Source: Muraenolepis orangiensis (taxonomy: Eukaryota; Chordata; Actinopteri; Gadiformes; Muraenolepididae). From it: a DNA stretch of 64,000 nucleotides. The position numbers and the translations under genes are program-made. Each line of letters opens with the position of its first letter. Position 1 is the first letter of the stretch. The notes beneath the pieces were generated by a model that saw only the letters and a program-made list of their open reading frames with translations, was not told the DNA's origin and ran no database searches. Positions 39,580 to 50,474 of the stretch are shown here, in pieces. The stretch covers positions 28,501 to 92,500 of the forward strand of contig JANIIK010000536.1 in NCBI GenBank assembly GCA_027704905.1, given 5' to 3'.

Positions 39580-42500
39580 CTAGAAATATACTAAAACTAT
39601 TTTGAACTGACAATATTTACAATATATAGAAATATGACAAGAGGGATGTCCATGTGAGTCCAGATCCAGACCTCCAGATCCCTTCTGTAACTTCTGGAGG
39701 CGTCCAAACGGGACCTGCAAGAACAGAAAATAATTGTATTAATATGATAATTTTCATTTTAATATTAAGGTACACAACAACATTCAATAACAGAGCTTTG
39801 TGATATAAATTCAGATTCAAGTGCTTTTTGGCTTTAAGTATTTAGTAATAGATAGTTGACTGGGGTCGGCTTTGTCTTACTCTACAAGTATTGAGTCAAT
39901 ATTATCATGATTTACCTTTAGTCTACTTACTAGTTAATGTTGTTTATTTAGTTTCCATAAATCAGCCATTACAAACATAACAGTCCTTGATTAACCACAA
40001 ACAACTGGGAGGAAAAACTGGAATTGCAAGCTGACAGATTGTCCAATCTAAATATACAATATGATATAATATACAGTCTTATGACAGAAGACCCGTGTTG
40101 TGAAATGCCCTACCTTAGTGCTGAGGTCCTCTGTGGTCCACAGCGCTGATACATGTTCTCACCCACTTACTGTGCCCAGGGTGAGGCACACACAGTTTAA
40201 AACCACGTCTGGTGGTAAAACTATAAAAGATGAGAGAGGTCATATTAAACACAACACAAAGTAGTGACACACATATACAGTTCACCACACTAACCCAATA
40301 CACACTAACCCCTAGTTCACCACACTAACCCAACACACACTAACCCATGGTTCACCACACTAACCCAATACACACTAACCCCTAGTTCACCACACTAACC
40401 CAATACACACTAACCCCTAGTTCACCACACTAACCCAACACACACTAACCCATGGTTCACCACACTAACCCAATACACACTAACCCCTAGTTCACCACAC
40501 TAACCCAATACACACTAACCCCTAGTTCACCACACTAACCCAACACACTAACCCCTAGTTCACCACACTAACCCAACACACACTAACCCCTAGTTCACCA
40601 CACTAACCCAATACACACTAACCCCTAGTTCACCACACAAACCCCAACACACACTAACCCCTAGTTCACCAAACTAACCCCAACACACTAACCCCTAGTT
40701 CACCACACTAACCCAATACACACTAACCCATGGTTCACCACACTAACCCAATACACACTAACCCCTAGTTCACCACACTAACCCAACACACACTAACCCA
40801 TGGTTCACCACACTAACCCAATACACACTAACCCCTAGTTCACCACACTAACCCAATACACACTAACCCCTAGTTCACCACACAAACCCCAACACACACT
40901 AACCCCTAGTTCACCACACTAACCCCAACACACACTAACCCCTAGTTCACCACACTAACCCAATACACACTAACCCCTAGTTCACAACACTAACCCAACA
41001 CACACTAACCCCTAGTTCACCACACTAACCCCAACACACACTAACCCCTAGTTCACCATACTAACCCAATACACACTAACCCCTAGTTCACCACACAAAC
41101 CCCAACACACACTAACCCCTAGTTCACCACACTAACCCCAACACACACTAACCCCTAGTTCACCACACTAACCCCAACACACACTAACCCCTAGTTCACC
41201 ACACTAACCCCAACACACACTAACCCCTAGTTCACCATACTCACCCAACACACACTAACCCCTAGTTCACCACACTAAACTTTACACACACTAACCCCTA
41301 GTTCACCACACTAACCTTTACACACCAGTAGTTCACCACACTAACCCCAACACACACTAACCCCTAGTTCACCACACTAACCCAATACACACTAACCCCT
41401 AGTTCACCACACTAACCCCAACACACACTAACCCCTAGTTCACCATACTAACCCCAACACACACTAACCCCTAGTTCACCACACTAACCCAATACACACT
41501 AACCCCTAGTTCACCACACAAACCCCAACACACACTAACCCCTAGTTCACCACACTAACCCCAACACACACTAACCCCTAGTTCACCACACTAACCCAAT
41601 ACACACTAACCCCTAGTTCACCACACAAACCCCAACACACACTAACCCCTAGTTCACCACACTAACCCCAACACACACTAACCCCTAGTTCACCACACTA
41701 ACCCAATACACACTAACCCCTAGTTCACAACACTAACCCAACACACACTAACCCCTAGTTCACCACACTAACCCCAACACACACTAACCCCTAGTTCACC
41801 ATACTAACCCAATACACACTAACCCCTAGTTCACCACACAAACCCCAACACACACTAACCCCTAGTTCACCACACTAACCCCAACACACACTAACCCCTA
41901 GTTCACCACACTAACCCCAACACACACTAACCCCTAGTTCACCACACTAACCTTTACACACCAGTAGTTCACCACACTAACCCCAACACACACTAACCCC
42001 TAGTTCACCACACTAACCCAATACACACTAACCCCTAGTTCACCACACTAACCCCAACACACACTAACCCCTAGTTCACCACACTAACCCCTACACACCA
42101 CTAGTTCACCACACTAACCCCAACACACACTAACCCCTAGTTCACCACACTAACCCCTACACACCACTAGTTCACCACACTAACCCAATACACACTAACC
42201 CCTAGTTCACCACACTAACCCTTATACACACACACACACACCAAAGAAAACACTGGAAGGTGAAGATGGGGCTGCGACTGCTGCCCAGGTGCCCTCCAGC
42301 AAAGGGAATGGAACCCAACACGGGTACCTACACAGTAGCTTCCAAGCGGCAGCCCGTCGAAGCGTCCTGCCTCAAGTAAGACTTGACCTTCTTACAAGGA
42401 ACCGCGTTGTTGGACACCTTCAGACAACAGTCCACTGGAACCTGTCCTGAAGCAGACACAAGATACAAGATACAAGATACAAGATATTTATTGACCATTT

Positions 42501-42815
42501 GTAACAAGTACATAGGAATGCTTGCTCCCCATTCCCTAACGCAGTAACCATCTCAAAAAACAATACCATAAAAATAATATATACAGTAAAAATAAAAATG
42601 AACAAAAGAAGGACAGCAAAGTGACTGATAGATGATAGATGGTATGAACATCTATTGAATGTGCAGAAGATTTAAAAGCATTTAAAGTGCCAGTAGTGCA
42701 GCAGCAGCATCATGCGTGCGTGCGTGTGTGTCTTGCTTGTCTTACCTGCTGTTAAACTGATGCAGATGAGGGCCACACACAGGAGCATGGTGAGTCGGGT
42801 GGCCATGGCGCTCAT
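39580..42815 (-). CDS. CC chemokine, CCL19-like
   Basis: Exon 1 (42815-42746) encodes a signal peptide, MSAMATRLTMLLCVALICIS. Exon 2 (42446-42332) carries VDCCLKVSNNAVPCKK and the GC of the third conserved cysteine. Exon 3 starts at 40220 with FTTRRGFKLCVPH (fourth cysteine) and HSKW. Phases agree. The VFTTRRG..LC block resembles CCL19/CCL21/CCL25-type homeostatic chemokines. Two endings are possible: read through to TAA at 40115-40117 (WVRTCISAVDHRGPQH), or splice at TGG|GTGAGA (40163) into 39714-39580, giving WVPFGRLQKLQKGSGG and a longer Cys-containing tail. The first is simpler; the second fits the four-exon CCL19 layout and phase 0. Extra cysteines (VPCKK, WVRTC) could form a third disulfide. 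Secreted leukocyte attractant acting on a GPCR. Confidence 0.8.
40275..42215. repeat. ~36-bp minisatellite, 1.9 kb, chemokine intron 2
   Basis: About 54 units of CACTAACCCCTAGTTCACCA plus CACTAACCCAATACA or CACTAACCCCAACACA. Higher-order blocks of several units are repeated within it. CTAACCC modules are telomere-like. It fills almost all of the intron between exons 2 and 3. Confidence 0.97.
42464..42660 (-). mobile_element. Short dispersed element (ACAAGATATTTATTGACCA)
   Basis: ACAAGATACAAGATATTTAT then CCATTTGTAACAAGTACATA and GAATGCTTGCTCCCCATTCC. Copies recur at 53350-53410, 55900-56175, 56547-56625 and 59455-59527 in both orientations. Probably a LINE 3' end; family not identified. It lies in the chemokine's first intron. 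Confidence 0.6.
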
Positions 42816-42880
42816 TCTGGCTTGTGGTCCTCAGGTGAGTCTTCAGGTAGGTGTGTGTGTCAGAGTCGGTAGCTACAGGC

Positions 42881-42934
42881 TGTATTTATGCACCTCTCAC
42901 ACCACACCCATCCACTCCTCACTTTCACTTTCTG
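42881..42934 (-). promoter_or_regulatory. Chemokine promoter: TATA-like box and ISRE-like site
   Basis: On the minus strand a TATA-like CATAAATACA lies at 42890-42881, 66 bp upstream of the start codon. About 32-44 bp further upstream is CAGAAAGTGAAAG (42934-42922), which fits the GAAANNGAAA core bound by IRF/ISGF3 factors. Spacing suits an interferon-inducible promoter. Binding is inferred. Confidence 0.5.
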
Positions 42935-43044
42935 TGCACTTTCTGAGAAAGACTGGCTTTGCTTTTCCTGTAAACCTAACCGGCATGCATTCTCTCTCTC
43001 CTTTTCATTCAAATACTTTCATCACAATGGCTTTCCTTTCCACC

Positions 43045-43325
43045 TCACCACCACCACCACCACATCCACCACTTCCACCTCCACCTCCACCACCACCACC
43101 TCCACCTCCACCACCACCACCACCTCCACCTCCACCTCCACCTCCACCTCCACCTCCACCTCCACCTCCACCTCCACCTCCACCACCACCACCACCACCA
43201 CCACATCCACCACCACATCCACCTCCACCTCCACCTCCACCTCCACCACCACCACCACCTCCACCACCCACCACCACCACCCACCACCACCTCCACCACC
43301 ACCTCCACCTCCACCACCACCACCA
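43045..43325. repeat. (CCA)n/(CCACCT)n repeat
   Basis: About 280 bp of CCACCA and CCACCT modules. All frames are open, giving poly-Pro, poly-Thr/Ser and, on the minus strand, poly-Gly and Val/Glu ORFs. None has other protein-like sequence. Nothing is recognised in 43330-43870 apart from a (CA)n at 43870-43945 and CTAGACCCT modules at 43950-44020. Confidence 0.95.
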
Positions 43326-43897
43326 CCATCCCGACCATCAGAACGTTCATGTGTTAAACCCTCAGGCTTTCTCCCAGGCCGATAGCAGGACAGTGATGGT
43401 ACATATTATTATCATACTTGCTGCTACAGTTGCGTTTCCACTGAACAATTTGTTTTTGTACTTTCAAAGTGCCCGGTCATCCAAGGTTTGTTTGCTTTGT
43501 CTTTCATTTCTGCTGTCACACTGGAACCTCCATTTGGGGACTATTGACGTGGATCTTATGGTCACTCCTACTTCTACAGCCACACTATCCCAGCATTTAA
43601 AGCACTTGTTATTTACAGTCACTGCATCACTAGTCCCTCCCGGCCCAGCAGGCCATGGCTCACTTTCAGTTATGTTGAAACGGCTAATAATGTGAAAGCA
43701 GGTTGAGGCAGAAGCCTAACACCCATTCACACTGTGGGGAAGCACAATAACATCTATTCATGATGTGAAGAAAGGGAGCAACGTCTAATTCAAAATGTGA
43801 TCTGTTGGATATTTGGTATTCATCTAAGAGCCGGTAAAGACCTGTTGTAGAAACAGAAACTCACAACCCCCACACACACACACATACACTCACACAC

Positions 43898-43948
<51 letters not shown>

Positions 43949-44023
43949 ACAGACCCTAGACTCTAGACCCTAGACGCTAGACCCTAGGCCCTAGACCCTA
44001 GACCTAGACCATAGACTCTAGAC

Positions 44024-44598
44024 CATGGGTCGGCAACAGGCGGCCCGCGGGCCATTGGTGGCCCGCCAGCAATAATATTTGGCCCGGAAGATTATTTTGA
44101 GAATAATAATATATATTTTACAATATCGGATCGACAGTCGCACATATAGGCTATAATGTCACATTTTGGCTATAATGTCACATTTTGGCTATAATGTCAC
44201 ATATAGGCTATAATGTCACATTTTGGCTATAATGTCACATAGAGGCTATAATGTCACATATAGGCTATAATGTCACATATAGACTATAATGTCACATAGA
44301 GGCTATAATGTCACATAGAGACTATAATGTCACATAGAGGCTATAATGTCCGAATCGAGAATGCAGTGACATTTTCCCCCAGGGCTGAACTGGCCATCTG
44401 GCGGACCGTGGGCCGACATAACCCCCCGTCAATGTTCACTGCTGATCGTGCAGCACCCGAAAGAAAAGTCAAAGCATTAGAATGTGTCACATGTTTTAAC
44501 AATCAATTACTTCAATTAGCCTTTGATCATGTTCTGGCCCGCCATCTAGTGACTGAGAAAAAAATTGGCCCATGGCCAAACTTACTTGCCGACCCCTG
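44024..44598. mobile_element. Non-autonomous hAT-type DNA transposon
   Basis: Imperfect terminal inverted repeats: left CATGGGTCGGCAA, right TTGCCGACCCCTG (one mismatch). Flanking octamers CTCTAGAC and AACTAGAC share six of eight bases, compatible with an old hAT 8-bp target duplication, though the flank is itself CTAGAC repeats. GGCGGCCCGCGGGCC near the left end is typical of hAT/Charlie-type elements. Internally there are about ten ~19-bp units of GGCTATAATGTCACATATA (44145-44350). No transposase. Confidence 0.7.
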
Positions 44599-44659
44599 AA
44601 CTAGACCCTTTACCCTAGAACCTAGACTCTAGATCCTAGATCTAGGGTACACTATACCC

Positions 44660-45946
44660 TAGACCCTAGGGTACTTAGCCTTCGACAACGCCAAAGCTGC
44701 GCTGGCCAACGCAGCTTTGCTGGCTCACCCGTCTCCCTCTGCCCCGATCGCCCTCACTACTGATGCTTCCGACTACGCAGTGGGGGCGGTGTTCGAACAG
44801 TGGGTGTGTGGTGCATGGCAGCCACTCGCTTTTTTCAGCCGTAAGTTACGCGACAATGAAAAAAAATACAGCACCTTCGACTGGGAGCTCCTAGGTCTCT
44901 TCCTCGCGATTCGACACATCAGGTCTCTGCTGGCAGGTCGGCGCCTCACCGCCTTTGTGGACCACAAGCCACTGACGTTTGCCATGGCCAAGGCCACTGA
45001 GCCGTGGTCTGGCCGCCAACAGCGTCGGCTCTCGGCTATCTCGGAGTTCACCACAGACATACAGCACGTAGCCGGCAAGCACAACTTCATCGCCGACTGC
45101 CTCTCTCGACCGGTGGCGGCGGCCGTCCATGTAGGCCTTGACTAGGTTGGAGGATGTTGTGTTCGATGACGTCAACGCCACACTCCTCTGCGATGTCTCC
45201 ACAGGCCTATGGTTCCCACTAGCTTGCGGCGCCGGGTTTTTGACACCATTCACAGTCTTTCACACCCGGGAGTGAAGGCGTCCACTAAGCTAGTGGGGGC
45301 TAAGTTTGTCTGGCCTGGCCTTCGGAAGGAGGTCAAGAGCTGGGATGGCTCCTGTGTGGCGTGCCAGCGTTCCAAGGTGCACCGTCACACAAAGGCCCCC
45401 TTGGCACCGTTTCTCATACCCTAGAGGCGGTTCGATTACGTGAACGTGGACCTTGTGGGCCCCCTGCCCCCCTCCCGGGGGTTCACTCACCTCCTCACCT
45501 TGGTGGACAGGATTACCAGGTGGCCAGAGGCCATTCCACTGTCATCAACCACGTCCGCTGACGTTGCTCGGGCATTTGTCGGATCCTGGGTGGCCCGTTT
45601 TGGCACACCATCGGACCTCACCTCTGACAGGGGCCCCCAGTTTACGTCGGAGCTCTGGACTGCTGTAGCTGAGTGTCTGGGGGTGAGTTCTAGTAAATTC
45701 TAGGGGGGCCTGTGTGGTGACCCACATGGGACACAGACATTCTCTGGACACTGTGAGATGAGCTTTCTGGGTAATGTTTAGAGCGGAGATTTGAATGTAC
45801 CGCTCGGGTTAGTTTGCGTGTCATTACTGTTGCCGTTGCAAGCCTGACTACTGCTGCTGTATCACTGTTCATGTTTGGGAGTAAACATTTCGACTCAACA
45901 ACCTGTCTCCGTCTCCTCGTTTCTACGCACTCCCACACTGTCAACA
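44660..45946 (+). mobile_element. Ty3/gypsy retrotransposon, 5'-truncated pol and 3' LTR
   Basis: Starts inside pol. RNase H: TTDASDYAVGAV, LAFFSRKLRDNEKKYSTFDW, GLFLAIRHIR, FVDHKPLTFA, IQHVAGKHNFIADCLSR. Integrase: zinc-binding HH-CC region (HSLSHPGVKAS, CVACQRSKVHRH), then VDLVGPLPPSRGFTHLLTLV and the catalytic DRGPQFTS. The frame breaks near 45145 and 45424. The integrase C-terminus is missing: it stops after SSSKF at 45703. Gag, protease and RT are absent. A G-rich polypurine tract (AGGGGGG) precedes the 3' LTR. Confidence 0.88.
45711..45946 (+). repeat. 3' LTR of the gypsy element
   Basis: Begins TGTGTGGTGACCC right after the polypurine tract and ends TGTCAACA, giving the canonical TG..CA borders over 236 bp. 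No matching 5' LTR is in the window, so age cannot be estimated by LTR comparison. Confidence 0.6.
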
Positions 45947-46149
45947 TTTATAGTGAGGCACCTTCCTTCCTCCCCTACTCTCACAACCACCAGCCACCAC
46001 TGATGTATATATATGTATTATGTATTTAATGTGCAATATCAACCAGCATTTGAGCCACTATTAGAAATATGGTGTATTTTGTGTATATATACTATGTAAG
46101 TACACGCCACTCGTCAACCGTGTGAAGCCCACTGTTAGGACAGTCAAAG

Positions 46150-48640
46150 TGTGGCCTGAGGGAGCAGAACCGGTTTCTGCACACGGATTGGAGCCTGTTT
46201 GCCTCCCAGTCTACCCTAGACTCCCACACCGACATCGACTCCTACGCCTCCTCTGTTTTAGATTACATCAACTCCAGCATTGACACTGTCACCACCCTCA
46301 AACAGATCACAACATTCCCCAACCAGAAGCCGTGGATGAACAGAGAGGTCCGCCTACTCCTAAAGGCACGTGACGCTGCTTTTAGGTCGGCCGATGCACT
46401 GGCCTACTGTTTAGCCAGGGCTAATCTGAAAAAGGGCATCAAGCGGGCCAAGCTCAACCACAAGCGAAGGGTTGAAGACCACTTCTACAACTCTGATCCC
46501 CGACGCATGTGGCAGGGCATCCAGGCCATCACGGATTATAAACCCTCCAACAACTCCCTCCCAACCACTGACTCATCGCTCCCTGACTGTCATGGTTACG
46601 GTGGTTGACAGGGTGCGTGGCCAAGGTGCGGGCTTTGGCGGCGCACACACACACCTGTCGGCAATTGCCGATAATGACAATCACCTCACCGGGGTGTATA
46701 TATACCCTGGCGTCCCGTTACTTCGGGGCTAGGTCGTATGTTGTACTTTGTTGTACTCTGGACGGAATCGTTACTCCGATGTCTCGGTATCCAGACTACT
46801 CGCCTGTCCCGCGTTACTCTCCGGTCTAGTACCTGTCGCTACTCCAACTTCCCGGTATCCAGACCCCTCGCCCGTCCCGGACCACGCGCCTGTCTACTAC
46901 CTGTCGGTACTCCGCTCGACTTCCCGGGATCCAGACCCCTGGCCTGTCCCCGATCACTCTCTGTTGTGTCATTTGTAAATAAAGCTTCATGTTATCGCTT
47001 CACTGTGTCGTTGGTCTGTGTTCTGGGTCCTACCAAAACTACCCCCTTGTGTCACTGACAAACTCAATAATTGTTTTGCTCGCTACGACCGGAACAACCC
47101 CGAACTGCCCACCAAGGCTACTCTCCCCGTTGACCACCAACCCCTCACCCTATCCCCAGAGACGTGTGTGCGGCACTGAGCAGAACAAATGCGCATACGG
47201 TAGCTGGTCCCGATGGCATCCCCGGCACTGAGCAGCTGACCGAGGTCCTTACTGACATTTTCAACTTGTCACTAGCTCAGGCAGTTGTCCCAGTGTGCTT
47301 TAAAACCACCTCCATTGTGCCAGTGCCAAAACACTCCTCTGCAGCGAGCCTCAATGACTTCCGCCCTGTTGCACTCACCCCATCATCATGAAGTGCTTCG
47401 AGAGGCTGGTCCTGGCTCACCTCAAATCTGCCCTCTCACCCTCACTGGATAAACACCAATCTGCCTACCGTGAGAACAAGAGCACGGAGGACACCATTTC
47501 CTCAGCTCTTCACTCCGCTCTCTCCCACATGGATGAGAGCAACACCCATGTGAGAATGCTGTTCATCGACTTCAGCTCAGCTTTCAACACCATCATCCCC
47601 TCCAAACTCATCTTCAAACTTGGTGACCTTATGAAAACCAAGAACCTTGACATCAACCCCTCAGTTTGTAACTGGTTATTAGACTTCCTAACCAACAGAC
47701 CCCAGGCAGTCAGGTTAGACCATCTCACCTCCTCCACCCTCACCCTAAACACCGGCATTCCACAAGGCTGTGTGCTGAGCCCTCTCCTCTACTCCCTCTT
47801 CACCCACGACTGCACTCCTGTACATGGTACAAACACTGTTATCAAGTTTGCCAAAGCGCTGCAGAGGGTGGTAAAAACCACCCAACGCATCGTTGGACTA
47901 CCCCTCCCTGCAATAAACACTACCCACCACAGACTGTTTGCCCTCCTCCCCTCCGGGAGGCGCTATAGAAACCTCTGTTTCAAGTCAAGCAGGCTTAGGA
48001 ACAGCTTCTTCCCCTCAGCTGTCATCTCCCTGAACTCTGAACCACGAAGACAGCCCCCCCCCTGCTTCCACGCCTCTGCTGTCCCCCTTCCCCTGCTGCT
48101 GCACCTCTGCTGCCGCCCCCTCTGCTGCACCCCCCCTTGCTGCCGCCCCCTCTGCTGTCCCCCCTGCCCCACACCTCTGCTCAACACCTATAATAATCAC
48201 CACCAATGTCTCTGACTAACTGTAAAAAACTACCTCCCTCTCTATAGTTTACATATGTATTACTAAGTTACCCGTTTACTGTACCTGACATATCTATTTA
48301 AATCTGTTGATAGAACTGCTCCTACTCCTGTATATACATATACATTTATATATGCCATACATTTATATATGCTCACTTGTATATACATTTACATTTATAT
48401 ATTTGATCCTGCTTTCAATAATTGCATACCCCTGATCACTACCTGTTAAATACTCACTTACCTGTATATACATATACCTATTATTATGCTCATATCACAT
48501 TTAAACCTAGACTGTCTTTTAACCTGTACCATGCACTTTACTGGAACATTTACACTCTGGTTAGATGCTAAATTATTTTCGCTGTACTGTACTTGTGCTG
48601 TACAATGACAATACATTTGAATGTAATCTAATCTTATTAA
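46150..48640 (+). mobile_element. L2-type LINE split by a solo LTR
   Basis: Starts in the endonuclease-RT linker (NQKPWMNREVRLLLKARDAA, RRMWQGIQAITDYKP), continues after the LTR insertion with LNNCFARYDRNNPELPTK, then RT: TDIFNLSLAQAVVP, FKTTSIVPVPKH, SLNDFRPVALTP, CFERLVLAHL, FIDFSSAFNTIIPSKL (motif A), NTGIPQGCVLSPLLYSLF. After NTVIKFA the frame jumps to KALQRVVKTT, so the catalytic DD of motif C and downstream RT are deleted. It ends with LFALLPSGRRYRNL and a 3' UTR tailing into TAATCTAATC. Its 3' UTR matches the orphan fragments at 5440, 7020 and 14560. Confidence 0.88.
46588..47054 (+). mobile_element. Solo LTR nested in the LINE
   Basis: 467-bp insertion bounded by TGTCATGG and CTTGTGTCA (TG..CA), flanked on both sides by the 5-bp direct repeat CTGAC (46583-46587 and 47055-47059). 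Removing one CTGAC and the insert restores the LINE frame (SSLPD then KLNNC). Inside are a TATA-like TGTATATATACCC (about 46696-46708) and AATAAA (46979-46984). These are the marks of an LTR left by recombination of a full retrotransposon, probably Ty3/gypsy given the 5-bp duplication. Confidence 0.85.
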
Positions 48641-48646
48641 TGATGT

Positions 48647-48985
48647 TCACTTAAAGACCAAATCCATTCTCCTGTCCTTCTGGATGAATGTATCGATAAC
48701 CCGGTCATAAAGCTGATCACTGCTTTTCAGATCCAAAAGAAGTTGCCTTTCAATAGCTATGGAAGCTAATGCAGTGAGTCGTCCTGTTCTGTTCCTCACA
48801 TCTGTTTATATCCGTTTGGAGGCGGAAAATGTCCTTTCCACAGATGCAGTGGTGACGGGGATCGTAACAACTTTTTTATAATGTCATTATTTACACTAAA
48901 TTTGTCGTCTTGAAAAGGGTACTAACAACATTTCCGCAACATCATCTTCACCTGTTGCAATTTCGACGTCAAAAACCTCTGTGGA
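48647..48985 (-). pseudogene. hAT transposase C-terminal remnant
   Basis: On the minus strand from 48860: PVTTASVERTFSASKRI, a stop, then TDVRNRTGRLTALASIAIER and SSDQLYDRVIDTFIQKD, ending at TGA 48647-48649. This is the hAT dimerisation (hATC) domain. Upstream, up to about 48985, further frame fragments (TEVFDVEIATGEDDVAEML) fit the same protein. Stops and frameshifts make it dead. Confidence 0.75.
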
Positions 48986-49379
48986 AAAAGAAAACCAAAG
49001 TAGCACTAAGCTAGATCCTCTCGAGCCAGTATACCTTCTAGCGCACTATGGACCTGTGGGGAAATCTGAAAGAATACGCCCATTGGCTACAAATCACTAT
49101 ATGAGTGGTTGATCAAATTGTCAATCCAAATGTACGCTCTCATTCAGTCTAAGGGCCAAAGTATGCGGGAGTACTTTTGTTGAAGGATATTTTTTTGAAG
49201 ATTTTCCAACACAAATGCGTTGTGCATGGACCAAGAAAGACAAACAAATATATACCTATTATTATTATTATGCTCATATCCCACTTAATAACTAGTAGAC
49301 TGTTTTAACCTGGAAATTTTAACTATAAATGATATATTACCATGCACTTTACTGGAACATTTACACTCTGGTTTATATA

Positions 49380-49394
49380 TACGTGTATATATAT

Positions 49395-49438
<44 letters not shown>

Positions 49439-49440
49439 TA
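49380..49440. repeat. (TA)n microsatellite after a LINE 3' fragment
   Basis: The preceding 49250-49378 repeats the LINE 3' UTR (CATGCACTTTACTGGAACAT), then a ~60-bp (TA)n. Confidence 0.8.
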
Positions 49441-49499
49441 TCATTTTTTAACATTTGAGCCACTTTAAAGTTATAGTTACATCTTTTTTTATTGATATG

Positions 49500-49713
49500 T
49501 GTCGCTGAGTGGCGCTGGTCGGTTAAGATGGCCACCGGCCGCAGCAGCAGCAGCACAACACGGAGGAGGAGGAGGAGGAGGAGGAGGAGGAGGAGGAACA
49601 ACACTACTCTGGTGACTTATGGATGAAGAAGAACCAAAAGGAGCACCTTAGGACGACATTAAGGACACTCTTCATCAGGGGTTTACCTTCCTACCTCTGG
49701 TCTTTACTGGTGA
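49500..49713 (+). other. Possible wdfy3 5' UTR first exon
   Basis: Locally GC-rich sequence with AAGATGGCCACCGGCCGCAG, a (GGA)n run (49558-49597) and a good donor at its end (TTTACTG|GTGAGAGG, about 49709). It lies 6.6 kb upstream of the first wdfy3 coding exon on the same strand. Another donor-like site follows at 52431 (CAGAACAG|GTAGGC) after GC-rich sequence. Non-coding 5' exons are plausible but unproven. Confidence 0.3.
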
Positions 49714-49741
49714 GAGGATGATGATCATAGTATTAGTATTG

Positions 49742-49779
<38 letters not shown>

Positions 49780-50474
49780 GAAATACTGTGACATGTCTAG
49801 TGCAGTTAGGATGTCTCCATCGGTTAAACTACCATCATAATAAATACCATAAATAAAGATATATTGGTGTTTGATTGTAATATAATAACTACAATACTAT
49901 AATATATCACTATTACCTAGTATTTCTAAGCTCATCATACTCTCATACCATGATAATGTATATCAAAAAAATAATTATATATATATATGTCCGTCTATCT
50001 ATCGGTATTCGGTGTGTACTCTAGCAGTACTGTGATAATATATAGATATATAGATATATATATTCATATGTCCTCCAGTCTATATTGTGTGCACCTAGCT
50101 AGGCGATGTAGCCGTTGATGTCGCTGTTAGCCTGTGATAATATACTAATGTTATAATAATAGGAGTACTACTGACACTGTGTACATCACTGTGTACTTTC
50201 TGTAGTTGTATTGCCGTGTGTACACGTATATACACGATATGTGGCTGTCTGATACAGCTCGTACCTAGCTAGCGCTGCAGCTAGCCTTCCTTTCCGTCTA
50301 GCCTAGCCTGCCGTTAGCCTGGAGGTGGAGATGCTACTCACAGCAGACATGTTTAAATACACCAACTAGGTCTAAAGCTAACGGGCTAACGTTAGCTCTG
50401 TAGGCGGATCATACGTTCTGGGCTGAGATTTAGTTGTGTGTTATGTTGCTGAGTGGCCAGTGTTGTAGGAGTAG

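Noticed and set aside
40275..42215. Interstitial telomere sequence
   Set aside because: CTAACCC occurs once or twice per 36-bp unit; there are no consecutive TTAGGG hexamers.
43005..43385. Poly-Gly, poly-Pro and Thr/Ser ORFs
   Set aside because: (CCA)n/(CCACCT)n repeat open in every frame on both strands.
44717..45145. Host RNase H-like gene
   Set aside because: Followed by gypsy integrase, a polypurine tract and an LTR; plainly a retrotransposon fragment.
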